DNA of 64,000 nt from Pararhizobium_B sp963838155 (GCA_963838155.1 CAWIQE010000018.1:124001-188000), one strand, 5' to 3'. Shown: positions 45,075 through 55,058, counted from the stretch's first letter. Program-made: numbers and translations. The notes: generated by a model not told the origin, from the letters alone.

Positions 45075-45952
45075 GCCTTTTCCTCGAACGCGAATATGGC
45101 CCCCTGCCCCGGAGCCTCGGGGACGACGACCCTGTTGGCCCGCCGCTCGAACCGCACCCCTTGCGAGCCCATCCTGCGCTCCAGGGCCCCGAGGGCGTCT
45201 ACGCGGAAGACGAGGCCGGCCAGGCGCAGGCCGCGGCCTGCCGGCATTTGCCGATCGCCGAAAAAGACCGACATGCCTTCGGGCGTCAGCACGGTGACGC
45301 GGCCGTTGGCCGCCGCCAGCGCAATTCCGAACGACGTCGAATGCACGCGCCGCTCCCCGACGAGCTCCTGCAGCAGATATTGGAAATCCGATGGGTTCTC
45401 CTCGACGAGGATCACCTCCGCTATGCCGGTGACGCCGTTCGGATGGCGTTCCAGCGGGCTGCGGTCGATACCCGGGCTGCGCACGCGCTCGCAGGTGAAG
45501 AAGAAAACGTCCGGCGACCGCAGGTCCGCGGCGAAGGCGAGATGGAACGCGGCTTCCGCCCTCTCGCCGGAGGGTCCGGAAAATATCCGGGCGAACTCCA
45601 GCTCGGCACCGCCGCCGATGCCGGCCCTGCGGAAGGCCGCATCGTCCGCCGCCGCGTCGCCGCTGGCGAAGACGAGAGCGGAAAACCCATCCTCGCCATT
45701 GCGGAACCGGAAGGCCATGTCGCGGGCGACGAAGGCGTTTCCCGCGCGCGCTTCCTCCTCGCAGGTCTCCCGCTCGGCGACCGCCAGCGGCTCGAGAAAC
45801 GTATCGTCGGCGAAATAGACGCAGGCGTTCGCGGTCCCGAAAGGGTGGCCTGCTTCCGGCGCGACGGTGAACCCGAGGTCCGTCAGGCGGCTGCGGGCGA
45901 CGTCCAGATCCGCAACCGGCAGGACCATGTGATCGAGCGAACGAGGTGCCAA
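45071..45952 (-). CDS. VOC family protein (glyoxalase-like domain)
   Basis: A 293-aa protein of the vicinal-oxygen-chelate superfamily, glyoxalase-like group. SLDHMVLPVADLD gives the first metal His; GTANACVYF and FLEPLAV follow the beta-alpha-beta pattern; a second half repeats it (RVHSTSFGIAL, LAGLVFRVD). Substrate unknown. It is translationally coupled to kdsA and 43 bp downstream of pyrG, a linkage often seen in this order. Confidence 0.85.
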   Translation of the reverse strand: MAPRSLDHMVLPVADLDVARSRLTDLGFTVAPEAGHPFGTANACVYFADDTFLEPLAVAERETCEEEARAGNAFVARDMAFRFRNGEDGFSALVFASGDAAADDAAFRRAGIGGGAELEFARIFSGPSGERAEAAFHLAFAADLRSPDVFFFTCERVRSPGIDRSPLERHPNGVTGIAEVILVEENPSDFQYLLQELVGERRVHSTSFGIALAAANGRVTVLTPEGMSVFFGDRQMPAGRGLRLAGLVFRVDALGALERRMGSQGVRFERRANRVVVPEAPGQGAIFAFEEKA

Positions 45953-45995
45953 TGTTCCATCCCTTCCGTCCCCCGCCGGGCAAAGCGACGAGGCG

Positions 45996-47624
45996 CTAAA
46001 CGAGCCGGGACTGTTCCAGCGCCGCTGCGACGAAGCTTGAAAACAGCGGGTGCGGATCGAGCGGGCGGCTCTTCAGTTCCGGATGATACTGCACGCCGAT
46101 GAACCAGGGGTGATTTTCGTATTCGATCGTCTCGGGCAAAACCCCGTCGGGCGACATGCCGGAGAAGACCAGGCCGGCTTCCTCGAGACGCTCCTTGTAG
46201 TCGACATTGACCTCGTAGCGGTGCCGGTGGCGCTCGGAAATCTCGAGCCGGCCGTATATCTTGCCGATTCGGCTCCCTTCCCTGAGGCGCGCCGGATAGG
46301 CGCCGAGCCGCATGGTGCCGCCGAGATTGCCTGCAGCGGACCGCTTCTCCAGCATGTTGCCCCGCAGCCATTCCGTCATGAGGCCGACGACGGGCTCGCT
46401 CGCGGGACCGAACTCGGTGCTCGATGCATCCTCGATGCCTGCCAGGTTCCTCGCCGCCTCGATCACGGCCATCTGCATGCCGAAGCAGATGCCGAAATAG
46501 GGAACGTTCCGTTCCCGGGCGAAGCGGGCGGCGTTGATCTTGCCCTGCGATCCGCGTTCGCCGAAACCGCCCGGCACCAGGATGCCGTTGACCTTTTCCA
46601 GCCAGTAGGCAGGGTCTTCCTTCTCGAAGATTTCGGACTCGATCCAGTCGATCCTGACCTTCGTCCGGTTCGCGAAGCCGCCGTGATAGAGGGCCTCGAT
46701 CAGCGACTTGTAGGCATCCTTGAGGCCGGTGTACTTGCCGACGACGGCGATCGTCACTTCGCCCTCCGGCGTCCGGATGCGTTCGGCGACGTCCTCCCAT
46801 GCCTCCAGCCTGGGCTTCGGCGCCGGATCGATCCCGAATGCCGCCAGTACCTCGTCGTCCAGGCCTTCCTTGTGGTAGGCGATGGGCACGTCGTAGATGC
46901 TCGGCACGTCGAGCGCCTGGATCACGGCCGACGGCCGGACGTTGCAGAACAGCGACAGCTTGCGTCGCTCCTCCTCGGGGATTTCCCGATCGGCACGGAC
47001 GAGCAGCACGTCGGGGGCGACCCCGAGCGCCTGCAGTTCCTTGACCGAGTGCTGGGTCGGCTTGGTCTTCAACTCGCCTGCGGCCGGAATGTAGGGCATC
47101 AGCGTCAGGTGCACGTAGACCGCGTTGCCGCGCGGCAGGTCGTTCCCGAGCTGCCGGATCGCTTCGATGAAAGGCATCGCCTCGATGTCGCCCACCGTGC
47201 CGCCGATCTCGCAGAGGACGAAGTCGTAGTCGTCGTTGCCGTCGAGGACGAAGGACTTGATCTCGTTCGTGACGTGCGGGATTACCTGGACGGTCGCGCC
47301 GAGATAGTCGCCGCGCCGTTCCTTGTCGAGGATGTTCTTGTAGAGCCGGCCCGTCGTGATGTTGTCGGCCTGCACGGCCGAACGGCCGGTGAAGCGTTCG
47401 TAGTGGCCAAGGTCGAGATCCGTCTCCGCGCCGTCGTCCGTGACGAACACCTCGCCATGCTGGGTCGGGCTCATCGTGCCCGGATCGACGTTGAGATAGG
47501 GGTCGAGCTTGCGCAGCCGCACCCGGTAACCGCGGGCCTGCAGCAATGCGCCGAGAGCGGCCGATGCAATTCCTTTTCCTAGGGAAGAAACCACGCCGCC
47601 GGTGATGAAAACATATCGCGCCAT
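45996..47624 (-). CDS. pyrG: CTP synthase
   Basis: A 542-aa amidotransferase making CTP from UTP and glutamine. The synthetase domain begins YVFITGGVVSSLGKGI (P-loop) with LRKLDPYLNVDPGTMSP; the C-terminal class I glutaminase has PYFGICFGMQMAV with the catalytic Cys, and the His-Glu pair in QYHPELKS. The ATG at 47624 is the family start; the open frame continues upstream without meaning. Confidence 0.98.
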   Translation of the reverse strand: MARYVFITGGVVSSLGKGIASAALGALLQARGYRVRLRKLDPYLNVDPGTMSPTQHGEVFVTDDGAETDLDLGHYERFTGRSAVQADNITTGRLYKNILDKERRGDYLGATVQVIPHVTNEIKSFVLDGNDDYDFVLCEIGGTVGDIEAMPFIEAIRQLGNDLPRGNAVYVHLTLMPYIPAAGELKTKPTQHSVKELQALGVAPDVLLVRADREIPEEERRKLSLFCNVRPSAVIQALDVPSIYDVPIAYHKEGLDDEVLAAFGIDPAPKPRLEAWEDVAERIRTPEGEVTIAVVGKYTGLKDAYKSLIEALYHGGFANRTKVRIDWIESEIFEKEDPAYWLEKVNGILVPGGFGERGSQGKINAARFARERNVPYFGICFGMQMAVIEAARNLAGIEDASSTEFGPASEPVVGLMTEWLRGNMLEKRSAAGNLGGTMRLGAYPARLREGSRIGKIYGRLEISERHRHRYEVNVDYKERLEEAGLVFSGMSPDGVLPETIEYENHPWFIGVQYHPELKSRPLDPHPLFSSFVAAALEQSRLV

Positions 47625-47713
47625 GGGCTTGAACCGATATCGCCTAGAACGTGATTCCGCCACCCCAAAAATACGTCGTCCAACGGTTAAGACTCGCAGG
47701 GAGGTGGGAAACC

Positions 47714-47751
47714 CCAAGAAAAAAGGCCGGCTGCCTTTCCGACAACCGGCC
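47714..47751 (-). terminator. rho-independent terminator after secG
   Basis: On minus, GGCCGGTTGTC and GGCAGCCGGCC form an 11-bp stem (two G-U pairs) with loop GGAAA, followed by TTTTTTCTTGG. It lies 22 bp after the secG stop and separates secG from pyrG. Confidence 0.9.
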
Positions 47752-47773
47752 CGCGTGATGGCTGCCCGAAGGC

Positions 47774-48313
47774 CTACTGGCCGGTCGGGACCTGTTGGCC
47801 GGACCCTCCGGAGCCCCCGGTCCCATTGCCGGGCGCAGTCTGCTGCCCCGCCGGCGCCTGGCCGGAGGGCGCCGGCTGGCTTGCGGCCGGTGCATTGCCT
47901 GAAGCGTTGCCTTCCGGCGCTGACGGCGGCTCGGCGGCGGCGCCGTTGGCCTGCGCCGGGGCCGCCTGGCCGGCCGGCTCGGACGACGATTTGGGCGAAC
48001 TTTCGTTCAGCTTGTCGAGCAGCGTGCCGTCCGTCTTGCCGGTGGGGCTCGACTGGCTGGCCGGGATCCGGTCGAGAATATCGGTCGGCCCGCTGCCGTA
48101 GCGCGCCAGAATGCCCAATGCCAGCGACGTCGCGAAGAAGGCGGCCGCGAGTATGCCGGTGGTGCGCGTCAGCGTGTTCGCCGCGCCGCGTGCGGTCATG
48201 AAGCCCGAACCGCCGCCGATGCCGAGCCCGCCGCCCTCCGACTTCTGCACGAGGACTATGCCGACCAGGGCGAGCACGATCAACAGGTGGATGACGATCA
48301 GAACCGTGTGCAT
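47774..48313 (-). CDS. secG: preprotein translocase subunit SecG
   Basis: A 179-aa inner-membrane subunit of the SecYEG channel. Two helices (LIVIHLLIVLALVGIVLV and GILAAAFFATSLALGIL) flank the conserved loop with GGSGFMTARGAANTLTR. The C-terminal 95 residues are a Pro/Ala/Gly/Ser-rich low-complexity tail, common in alphaproteobacterial SecG. Its own strong terminator follows. Confidence 0.95.
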   Translation of the reverse strand: MHTVLIVIHLLIVLALVGIVLVQKSEGGGLGIGGGSGFMTARGAANTLTRTTGILAAAFFATSLALGILARYGSGPTDILDRIPASQSSPTGKTDGTLLDKLNESSPKSSSEPAGQAAPAQANGAAAEPPSAPEGNASGNAPAASQPAPSGQAPAGQQTAPGNGTGGSGGSGQQVPTGQ

Positions 48314-48412
48314 TTCTTGTTTTCCTGCCGCAATGGCAATTTCGATTTGGCGGGCTCATTACACGAGGCGGCGAGGCATTCCAACCCCGGCGGACCGCCG
48401 ACCGTTCCGCGG

Positions 48413-49183
48413 TCAGGATCCCGCGATGTCCTTGTACGCGCCGCAGATGGCAAGGAAATCGGCCGATTTCAAGCTGGCGCCCCCGACGAGCGCGCCGTCG
48501 ACGTTTTCGACGGACATCAATTCCGCCGCGTTGGCCGGCTTGACCGATCCGCCGTAGAGCAGCCGCATCGCGTCGCCCGCGGACCCGAACCGTCGGCGAA
48601 GCTCCCCGCGAATATGCGCGTGGACCTCGGCGACGTCGCCCGCCGTCGGGGTCCTGCCGGTGCCGATCGCCCAGACCGGCTCGTAGGCGACGACGGTATT
48701 GTCGTCCGTCGCTCCGTCGGGCACCGACAAGGCGAGCTGGCTGCCGACGACATCGAGCGTCCGTCCTTCCTGGCGCTCCGCCTCCGTCTCGCCGATGCAG
48801 ACGATCGCCACCAGCCCGGCCCGCCAGGCCGCCTCGGCCTTCGCCCGCACCGCCTCGTCCGTCTCGCGGTGGTCCGCACGCCGCTCCGAGTGACCGACGA
48901 TGACATGCGACGCCAGGCAGTCGGCGATCATCTCCGCGGAGAGGTCGCCGGTGTGCGCTCCGGCCGGCGCCGCGTGGCAATCCTGTGCGCCGATTCCGAG
49001 CGGCGTATCCTCGGCGAGCGCGGTCGACACGTAGAGCAGCGTCGCGGGCGGGCAGAGGACGACGTCGACGATTCCGGTCAGCTCGGTGGCTCCCCGAGCG
49101 ATCGCCTGGATCTGGTCGAGGTCGTCGCGCAGCCCGTTCATCTTCCAGTTGCCCGCCACGAGCGGTCTTACGTTCGGCGTCAT
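48413..49183 (-). CDS. tpiA: triosephosphate isomerase
   Basis: A 256-aa TIM-barrel enzyme of glycolysis. VAGNWKMNG holds the active-site Asn and Lys, HVIVGHSERR the catalytic His, VVAYEPVWAIGTGRTPT the catalytic Glu and lid loop, and LYGGSVKPANA the phosphate site. ATG at 49183; divergent from the foldase gene across 188 bp. Confidence 0.97.
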   Translation of the reverse strand: MTPNVRPLVAGNWKMNGLRDDLDQIQAIARGATELTGIVDVVLCPPATLLYVSTALAEDTPLGIGAQDCHAAPAGAHTGDLSAEMIADCLASHVIVGHSERRADHRETDEAVRAKAEAAWRAGLVAIVCIGETEAERQEGRTLDVVGSQLALSVPDGATDDNTVVAYEPVWAIGTGRTPTAGDVAEVHAHIRGELRRRFGSAGDAMRLLYGGSVKPANAAELMSVENVDGALVGGASLKSADFLAICGAYKDIAGS

Positions 49184-49371
49184 CGGTCGGTCCTCCGTCA
49201 GGCCAAGGTGCGCAGCCTCTAGCAAATGCTCGGGTGCAAGGGAATGGCATGGTTGCGCCAAACGGAAGCGGAAATCGAACTCCGCCCTTCAACTACGGGC
49301 GGCTTTCGTCTAGAAGGTCCGGCAAAAGCCGGATCCGACGGCATCGTCGAACGAAGAGGTCGATTGCATTC

Positions 49372-51273
49372 ATGCTAGACGTGCTGCGCAGGGGCGCCCA
49401 GACGTGGGTCGCCAAGCTACTCATGGCAGTCCTGGTCCTGTCTTTCGGCGTCTGGGGAATTTCCGGCACGCTGTTCTCCAGCTTCGGCGGCGGTAACTCC
49501 GTCGTCACCGTCGGCAACGTGAAGGTCTCCCCGACCGAGTTCCGTCTCGCCTACGACCGCGAGATGACGGCGCTTTCCCAGCGGTTCCACACCCGCTTGA
49601 CCAGCCAGCAGGCAAAGGCGCTCGGCGTCGAGGGCCGCGTGTTCTCCCAGCTCGCCTCCGGTGCGGCGCTCGACCAGCTCGGGCGCGACATGAACCTCGG
49701 CGTCTCGCAGGACCGGCTCGCGAAATACATCGCGGAAGATCCCGCCTTCCACGATTCCCAGGGGAAATTCAGCCGACAGGCGTTCCGTGCGGTCCTGCAA
49801 AACGTCGGCATGACGGAAAAGGGCTATATCGAAAACCGTACGGCGGTGGCGATGCGCAGCCAGATCGTCGATTCGGTCGGCAACGGCTTCAAGCCTCCGG
49901 TGGTCCTCGTCGATGCCTTTCTCCAGCACCGCGACGAAGCCCGAGACGTGGAATACATGCTCGTCAACAAGGACGTCGTCGCCAAGGTCGGCTCCCCCGA
50001 CCCGAAGGCGCTGCAGGCCTTTTTCGACAAGCACAAGGCCGACTACCGGGCGCCTGAATACCGCAAGATCGCCTATGTCACCCTCACGCCGAAGGACATT
50101 GCCGATCCCTCGTCCGTCTCCGACGCCGATGCAAAAACGTACTACGACGACCACAAGTCCGACTACGGCGAAGCCGAACGGCGCACCATCGACCAGTTGA
50201 CCTTCCCCGACAAGAAGGCGGCTGAGGCCGCCGAGCAGAAGCTCAAGAACGGCACGAGCTTCGACGACCTCGCCAAGGCGCAGGGCAAGTCGACGAGCGA
50301 CATCCGGCTCGGCACCTACACGAAGCAGTCGTTTCCCGACAAGGCGCTCGCCGATGCGGCGTTCGCCGTCGACAAGCAAGGTGGCACGACGGCCGTCGTT
50401 TCCGGCTCCTTCGGGCCGGTCATCTTGCGCGTGGCCGAGATCAAGCCCTCCCACGTCAAGCCGTTCGCCGAGGTCGAGAAGGAGGTCAAGCAACAGCTCG
50501 CCGTCGAGAACGCCAACGGCGACATCAACGACGTCCAGAACGCCTATGAGGATGCGCGCGCCGGCGGCGCGACCCTGCAGGAAGCGGCCAAGAAGGAAGG
50601 TCTCGAACCGGTCGTCGTCGACGCCGTCGACAGCTCCGGCCAGACGCCGGCCGGCAAGAAGGTCGAAAACCTCCCGGACGAGCAGGATCTCCTGAAGGCG
50701 GCCTTCGCCAACCAGGAGGGCGACGAGATCCCTTCCCTCAACTACGGCTCGAACGGTTACCTCTGGGTCGAGGTCCTCGGTGTCACGAAGGCGCACGATC
50801 GTCCCTTGAAGGACGTCCGCGACAAGGTCGTCGCAGACTGGACGGCCGAGCAGTACCGCCAGGAAATCGCCAGCAAGGCCGCCGACATCAAGAAGACCGT
50901 CGACGGCGGCAAGAGCCTGAAGGAGGTGGCGGCCGGCCTCGGCGCCAGCCTCGAGACGAAGCAGGGCATCAAGCGTTCGGATACGGACGCGGTCTTCGGA
51001 AGGGACGCGGTCGACAAGGCGTTCGGCGGAGCGAACGGCGTCGTCGCGGTCGCCGATACGGCCGGCGATGCCAGCACCAAGATCGTCCTGCACGTGACGG
51101 GCGTCCACCGGGGAACGGCGAACGGCTACGATGCGCTGCAACCCGAGCAGATGAGCGCGTTGTCCGATTCGACCAGCAATTCCCTTCTCGGCCAGATGGT
51201 CGCGGCGCTTCAGAAGCGGTACGGGGTGGCGGTCAATCAGGATCTGGCCCAACAGTCGATCGAGCGCTATTAG
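49372..51273 (+). CDS. PpiD-like periplasmic peptidyl-prolyl isomerase
   Basis: A 633-aa membrane-anchored foldase of the SurA-N/PpiD type. One N-terminal helix (KLLMAVLVLSFGVWGISG, about residues 15-32) is followed by the SurA-N domain and a parvulin-like region (about 250-380, with TYTKQSFPD and PSHVKPFAEVEKEV). It would help fold secreted and outer-membrane proteins. Its TAG stop is the first codon of a dispersed repeat; trpD begins 127 bp on, the usual neighbour in this order. Confidence 0.9.
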   Translation: MLDVLRRGAQTWVAKLLMAVLVLSFGVWGISGTLFSSFGGGNSVVTVGNVKVSPTEFRLAYDREMTALSQRFHTRLTSQQAKALGVEGRVFSQLASGAALDQLGRDMNLGVSQDRLAKYIAEDPAFHDSQGKFSRQAFRAVLQNVGMTEKGYIENRTAVAMRSQIVDSVGNGFKPPVVLVDAFLQHRDEARDVEYMLVNKDVVAKVGSPDPKALQAFFDKHKADYRAPEYRKIAYVTLTPKDIADPSSVSDADAKTYYDDHKSDYGEAERRTIDQLTFPDKKAAEAAEQKLKNGTSFDDLAKAQGKSTSDIRLGTYTKQSFPDKALADAAFAVDKQGGTTAVVSGSFGPVILRVAEIKPSHVKPFAEVEKEVKQQLAVENANGDINDVQNAYEDARAGGATLQEAAKKEGLEPVVVDAVDSSGQTPAGKKVENLPDEQDLLKAAFANQEGDEIPSLNYGSNGYLWVEVLGVTKAHDRPLKDVRDKVVADWTAEQYRQEIASKAADIKKTVDGGKSLKEVAAGLGASLETKQGIKRSDTDAVFGRDAVDKAFGGANGVVAVADTAGDASTKIVLHVTGVHRGTANGYDALQPEQMSALSDSTSNSLLGQMVAALQKRYGVAVNQDLAQQSIERY

Positions 51274-51345
51274 AGCATTTCCGGGGACGCTGAAGGCCGG
51301 CTTCGGCCCGGACTTGCCCGGAAGCAGAGAGGTGGAGCTGGTCCG
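51271..51345 (+). repeat. dispersed TAGAGC-type repeat, diverged copy after the foldase gene
   Basis: Starts TAGAGCATTTCCGGGG, the same opening as the copy at 34667, and supplies the TAG stop of the foldase gene. It continues with a GC-rich hairpin GGCCGGCTTCGGCC-like segment (51296-51310). More diverged than the other copies. Confidence 0.55.
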
Positions 51346-51400
51346 GGTTCCGGGAAGGATCCGGCAACCGGCCGCGGGCGGCGATGAGGGATGGCAGCCT

Positions 51401-52426
51401 ATGAGTGACTTCAAGAGTGCGATCGCGAAGGTGGCGGCCGGCGAGCCCCTCAGCCGCGAGGAGTCGCGCAAGGCCTTCGACATCATGATGTCCGGCGACG
51501 CCACCCCCACCCAGATCGGCGGGTTCCTCATGGCGCTCCGCGTGCGCGGGGAGACCGTCGACGAGATCGTCGGCGCGGTGACCACCATGCGGTCGAAGAT
51601 GGTCCCGGTCGTCGCACCGGCCGAGGCGATCGATATCGTCGGCACCGGCGGGGACGGTGCGGGAACCTACAACGTCTCGACCTGCGCGGCCTTCGTGGCC
51701 GCCGGAGCCGGTGCGGTCGTCGCCAAGCACGGCAACCGGGCGCTATCCTCGAAATCCGGCACGGCCGATGCGCTGATGGCGCTCGGCGTCAACCTGGAGC
51801 TCACGCCGGACGGCATAGCCGCCTGCATCGCCGAAGCGGGCATCGGCTTCATGTTCGCGCCGTCGCATCATTCGGCCATGCGCCATGTCGGCCCCTCCCG
51901 CGTCGAACTCGGCACCCGCACGATCTTCAACCTTCTCGGCCCGCTGGCCAACCCGGCCGGCGTGCGCAGGCAGCTTCTCGGCGTGTTCTCGCCGCAGTGG
52001 CTCGAACCGCTGGCGGAGGTCCTCAGGGACCTGGGCTCGGAGACCGTCTGGGTGGTCCACGGCCAGGGGCTGGACGAGATGACCACGACCGGCCCGACGA
52101 GCGTCGCCATCCTGGAGCGCGGTGCGATCCGGACGGTCGACATCGACGCGTCGGATCTTGGCCTCGCCACGGCCACGCTCGACGAACTTCGCGGCGGCGA
52201 CGGAGAACACAACGCCGCCGCCCTGCGCGCCGTCCTGACCGGGACCCGCAACGCCTACCGCGAAATCTCGTTGCTGAACGCCGCGGCGTCGCTGGTGATC
52301 GCCGGCAAGGCGGAAGCGCTGGCCGAAGGCATCGAAATGGCAGCACGATCCATCGACGGCGGGGCGGCGCTGGCGGTACTGGAGAAGCTCGTCGCCATAT
52401 CCAACGCCCGGGCGAAACCGGCCTGA
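51401..52426 (+). CDS. trpD: anthranilate phosphoribosyltransferase
   Basis: A 341-aa enzyme joining anthranilate and PRPP in tryptophan synthesis. IDIVGTGGDGAGTYNVST binds PRPP/pyrophosphate, KHGNRALSSKSGTAD and HVGPSRVELGTRTIFNLLG bind anthranilate. The ATG at 51401 fits the family start. Followed closely by trpC (25 bp). trpE/G and the rest of the pathway are not in the window. Confidence 0.97.
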   Translation: MSDFKSAIAKVAAGEPLSREESRKAFDIMMSGDATPTQIGGFLMALRVRGETVDEIVGAVTTMRSKMVPVVAPAEAIDIVGTGGDGAGTYNVSTCAAFVAAGAGAVVAKHGNRALSSKSGTADALMALGVNLELTPDGIAACIAEAGIGFMFAPSHHSAMRHVGPSRVELGTRTIFNLLGPLANPAGVRRQLLGVFSPQWLEPLAEVLRDLGSETVWVVHGQGLDEMTTTGPTSVAILERGAIRTVDIDASDLGLATATLDELRGGDGEHNAAALRAVLTGTRNAYREISLLNAAASLVIAGKAEALAEGIEMAARSIDGGAALAVLEKLVAISNARAKPA

Positions 52427-52451
52427 CAGGCCAAAGGAAAGACCGCGACCG

Positions 52452-53264
52452 ATGTCCGATATCCTCTCCCGTATCGAAGTCTACAAGCGCGAAGAGATCG
52501 CCGCAGCGAAATCGGCGCGCCCGTTGCGCGAACTCGAAGCGGCGATTCGCGACGTCGAGGCGCCGCGCGGATTTCGCGCCAGGCTCGACGCGTGCCGTCG
52601 TTCCGGCGCGTTCGGGCTGATCGCGGAAATCAAGAAGGCCAGCCCATCGAAAGGCCTCATCCGCCCGGATTTCGACCCGCCGCGCCTCGCCGAGGCCTAC
52701 GAGGCGGGTGGCGCCACCTGCCTCTCCGTGCTCACCGACCGACCGTCCTTCCAGGGCGCGGCTGAATTCCTCACCGCCGCGCGGGCTGCGGTCTCCCTGC
52801 CCGCCCTTCGCAAGGACTTCATGTTCGATCCCTATCAGGTCTACGAGGCCCGCGCCTGGGGTGCCGACGCCGTGCTGGTCATCATGGCCGCCATCGACGA
52901 CGACATGGCTCGGCGCATCGAGGAGACCGCGGGCGAACTCGGCATGGACGCACTGATCGAGGTGCATTCGGCGGAGGAAATGGACCGTGCCCTGCGGCTC
53001 TCGTCCACCATGGTCGGCATCAACAACCGCGATCTTCGTACCTTCGAGGTCGACCTGCAGACCTCGGTCCGTCTGGCCAGCATGGCGCCGGAGGGCTATC
53101 TGCTCGTCGGCGAGAGCGGCATATTCACCCACGACGATTGCCGGTTCCTCGCTGAAGCCGGCGTTTCCACCTTCCTCGTCGGCGAGAGCCTGATGCGCCG
53201 GGACGACGTGGAGTCGGCGACCCGCGAGCTGCTGACCGGCAATCGCGCCGTCGCCGGAACCTGA
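52452..53264 (+). CDS. trpC: indole-3-glycerol phosphate synthase
   Basis: A 270-aa TIM barrel converting carboxyphenylaminodeoxyribulose phosphate to indole glycerol phosphate. IAEIKKASPSKGLI carries the catalytic Lys and phosphate-binding residues, LRKDFMFDPYQV and VGINNRDLRTFEVD are family signatures, and VGESLMR ends the barrel. Stand-alone, not fused to trpF. Two bases separate it from moaC. Confidence 0.98.
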   Translation: MSDILSRIEVYKREEIAAAKSARPLRELEAAIRDVEAPRGFRARLDACRRSGAFGLIAEIKKASPSKGLIRPDFDPPRLAEAYEAGGATCLSVLTDRPSFQGAAEFLTAARAAVSLPALRKDFMFDPYQVYEARAWGADAVLVIMAAIDDDMARRIEETAGELGMDALIEVHSAEEMDRALRLSSTMVGINNRDLRTFEVDLQTSVRLASMAPEGYLLVGESGIFTHDDCRFLAEAGVSTFLVGESLMRRDDVESATRELLTGNRAVAGT

Positions 53265-53266
53265 CG

Positions 53267-53776
53267 ATGGCCGACGAACCCGCGCGTCTCAGCCATCTCG
53301 ACCAGGCCGGCAAGGCCGACATGGTCGACGTCGGCGGCAAGCCTGAAACGGTCCGTATCGCCGTTGCCGAGGGTTCGGTGCTGATGGCCCCGGAGACGCT
53401 GGCGCTGATCCGCGACGGAAACGCCAAGAAGGGCGACGTCATCGGCACGGCCCGGCTCGCCGGCATCATGGCGGCAAAGCAGACGTCGAGCCTGATCCCG
53501 CTCTGTCACCCGCTGGCGCTTACGAAGGTATCCGTCACCATCGAGGAACGCGGCGACGGCAACGGCCTTCGCGTCGAGGCCAGCGCCCGGCTGACCGGCC
53601 GAACGGGTGTCGAGATGGAGGCCCTGACGGCCGTCAGCGTCGCCTGCCTCACGATCTACGACATGGCCAAGGCGGCGGACAAGCGCATGGAAATCGGCGA
53701 AATCCGGCTGCTCTCGAAGACCGGCGGCAAGTCCGGCGACTGGCACCGGGACGGGTCCGGCGAAGAGGTGCGCTGA
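53267..53776 (+). CDS. moaC: cyclic pyranopterin monophosphate synthase MoaC
   Basis: A 169-aa molybdenum-cofactor enzyme acting with MoaA on GTP-derived 3',8-cyclo-dihydro-GTP. SHLDQAGKADMVDVGGK, KQTSSLIPLCHPLALT and GVEMEALTAVSVACLTIYDM are diagnostic. Linked to trpC upstream and overlapping moeA by one base (TGATG), the trpD-trpC-moaC-moeA order of the group. Confidence 0.97.
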   Translation: MADEPARLSHLDQAGKADMVDVGGKPETVRIAVAEGSVLMAPETLALIRDGNAKKGDVIGTARLAGIMAAKQTSSLIPLCHPLALTKVSVTIEERGDGNGLRVEASARLTGRTGVEMEALTAVSVACLTIYDMAKAADKRMEIGEIRLLSKTGGKSGDWHRDGSGEEVR

Positions 53777-55005
53777 TGGCGCTGCTGCCAGTCGAAGACG
53801 CCCTCGCCCGCCTGCTTTCGGACGTTCGTCCGCTGGACGACGCCGAGGCGGTGCCGCTTCGGCACGCGAACGGCCGGGTGCTCGCGCATGACCTCGTTGC
53901 AGCACGGACCCAGCCGCCCTTCCCCGCTTCCGCCATGGACGGCTACGCGGTGCGTCACGCCGATCTCGCCGTCCTGCCCGCCGAACTCGCCGTGATCGGC
54001 CAGTCCGCCGCGGGCCACGGCTTCGCCGGCAACGTCGGACCCGGCCAGGCCGCGCGGGTATTCACGGGCGCGCCGCTGCCGGAGGGCACCGATACCGTCG
54101 TCATCCAAGAGGACACCGAGCGACTGGACGGCAATCGGGTGCGGATCGTCGAAGCCCCCGGGCACGGACGGCACGTCCGCAAGCCCGGCCTGGACTTCCG
54201 GAAGGGCGACACGCTGCTCCGGGCGGGCGAGAGAATGGATCCGGGCCGTCTGATGCTTGCTGCCGCGATGAACTTTGCCGCGATACCGGTGCGGCGACGG
54301 CCCCTGGTCGGCATCCTCGCCACCGGCGACGAGCTGGTCGCCCCCGGCGAAGAGGCCGGCGCCGACCAGATTGTCGCGTCGAACGGCGTCGGCGTCGCGG
54401 CCATCGTCGAGGAGGCGGGCGGCGAGGCACTCGACCTGGGGATCGCAAGGGACGATCTCGACGCGCTCGGAGACGCGATCGATGCGGCCGAACGCCGGGG
54501 TGCGGATGTCCTCGTGACGCTCGGCGGGGCGTCCGTCGGCGATCACGACCTCGTCCAGAAGGCGCTGGTCGGCCACGGCATGGCGCTCGATTTCTGGCGG
54601 ATCGCGATGCGACCCGGAAAGCCGCTCATGTCCGGCCGGCTCGGCGCGCGGCGCGTCCTCGGCCTGCCGGGCAACCCGGTCTCGAGCATGGTCTGCGCCC
54701 ATCTCTTCCTGCGGCCTCTGGTCGCGCGTCTGGCCGGACGTGAGCCGGGCGAGCCCCTTGCCGATGCCCTCCTCGGCAAGGGAATGAACGAGAACGACCA
54801 CCGCCGGGACCATGTCCGTGCCGCTCTCGCACGCCGTGCCGACGGCAGGCTGGTCGCCACGCCGTTCGATCTGCAGGATTCGTCCATGATGCGGACCTTC
54901 GCGCAGTCCGGGGCGCTGATCGTTCGCGAGCCGCATGCGCCGGCCGCCGAGGCGGGAGAGCCCTGCCGCATCTACGTGCTGCGGGAACCGCCCGCCTCGA
55001 TCTGA
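53776..55005 (+). CDS. moeA: molybdopterin molybdenumtransferase MoeA
   Basis: A 409-aa enzyme inserting molybdate into adenylylated molybdopterin. PPFPASAMDGYAVRH is the N-terminal signature; GILATGDELV and LVTLGGASVGDHDLV form the MoCF-binding domain; GLPGNPVSSMVCAHLFL precedes the C-terminal domain. Coupled to moaC by TGATG. Confidence 0.96.
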   Translation: MALLPVEDALARLLSDVRPLDDAEAVPLRHANGRVLAHDLVAARTQPPFPASAMDGYAVRHADLAVLPAELAVIGQSAAGHGFAGNVGPGQAARVFTGAPLPEGTDTVVIQEDTERLDGNRVRIVEAPGHGRHVRKPGLDFRKGDTLLRAGERMDPGRLMLAAAMNFAAIPVRRRPLVGILATGDELVAPGEEAGADQIVASNGVGVAAIVEEAGGEALDLGIARDDLDALGDAIDAAERRGADVLVTLGGASVGDHDLVQKALVGHGMALDFWRIAMRPGKPLMSGRLGARRVLGLPGNPVSSMVCAHLFLRPLVARLAGREPGEPLADALLGKGMNENDHRRDHVRAALARRADGRLVATPFDLQDSSMMRTFAQSGALIVREPHAPAAEAGEPCRIYVLREPPASI

Positions 55006-55058
55006 GAACCCCGGTCGCCGGACCGGCCGGCACCGAACAGGAAACAGGCCACCCGAGC

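Noticed and set aside
45996..49292. A continuous 1098-codon open frame running from pyrG through the secG and tpiA region
   Set aside because: Only the part from 47624 is CTP synthase; the upstream extension is antisense-like high-GC shadow across genes with clear products in other frames.
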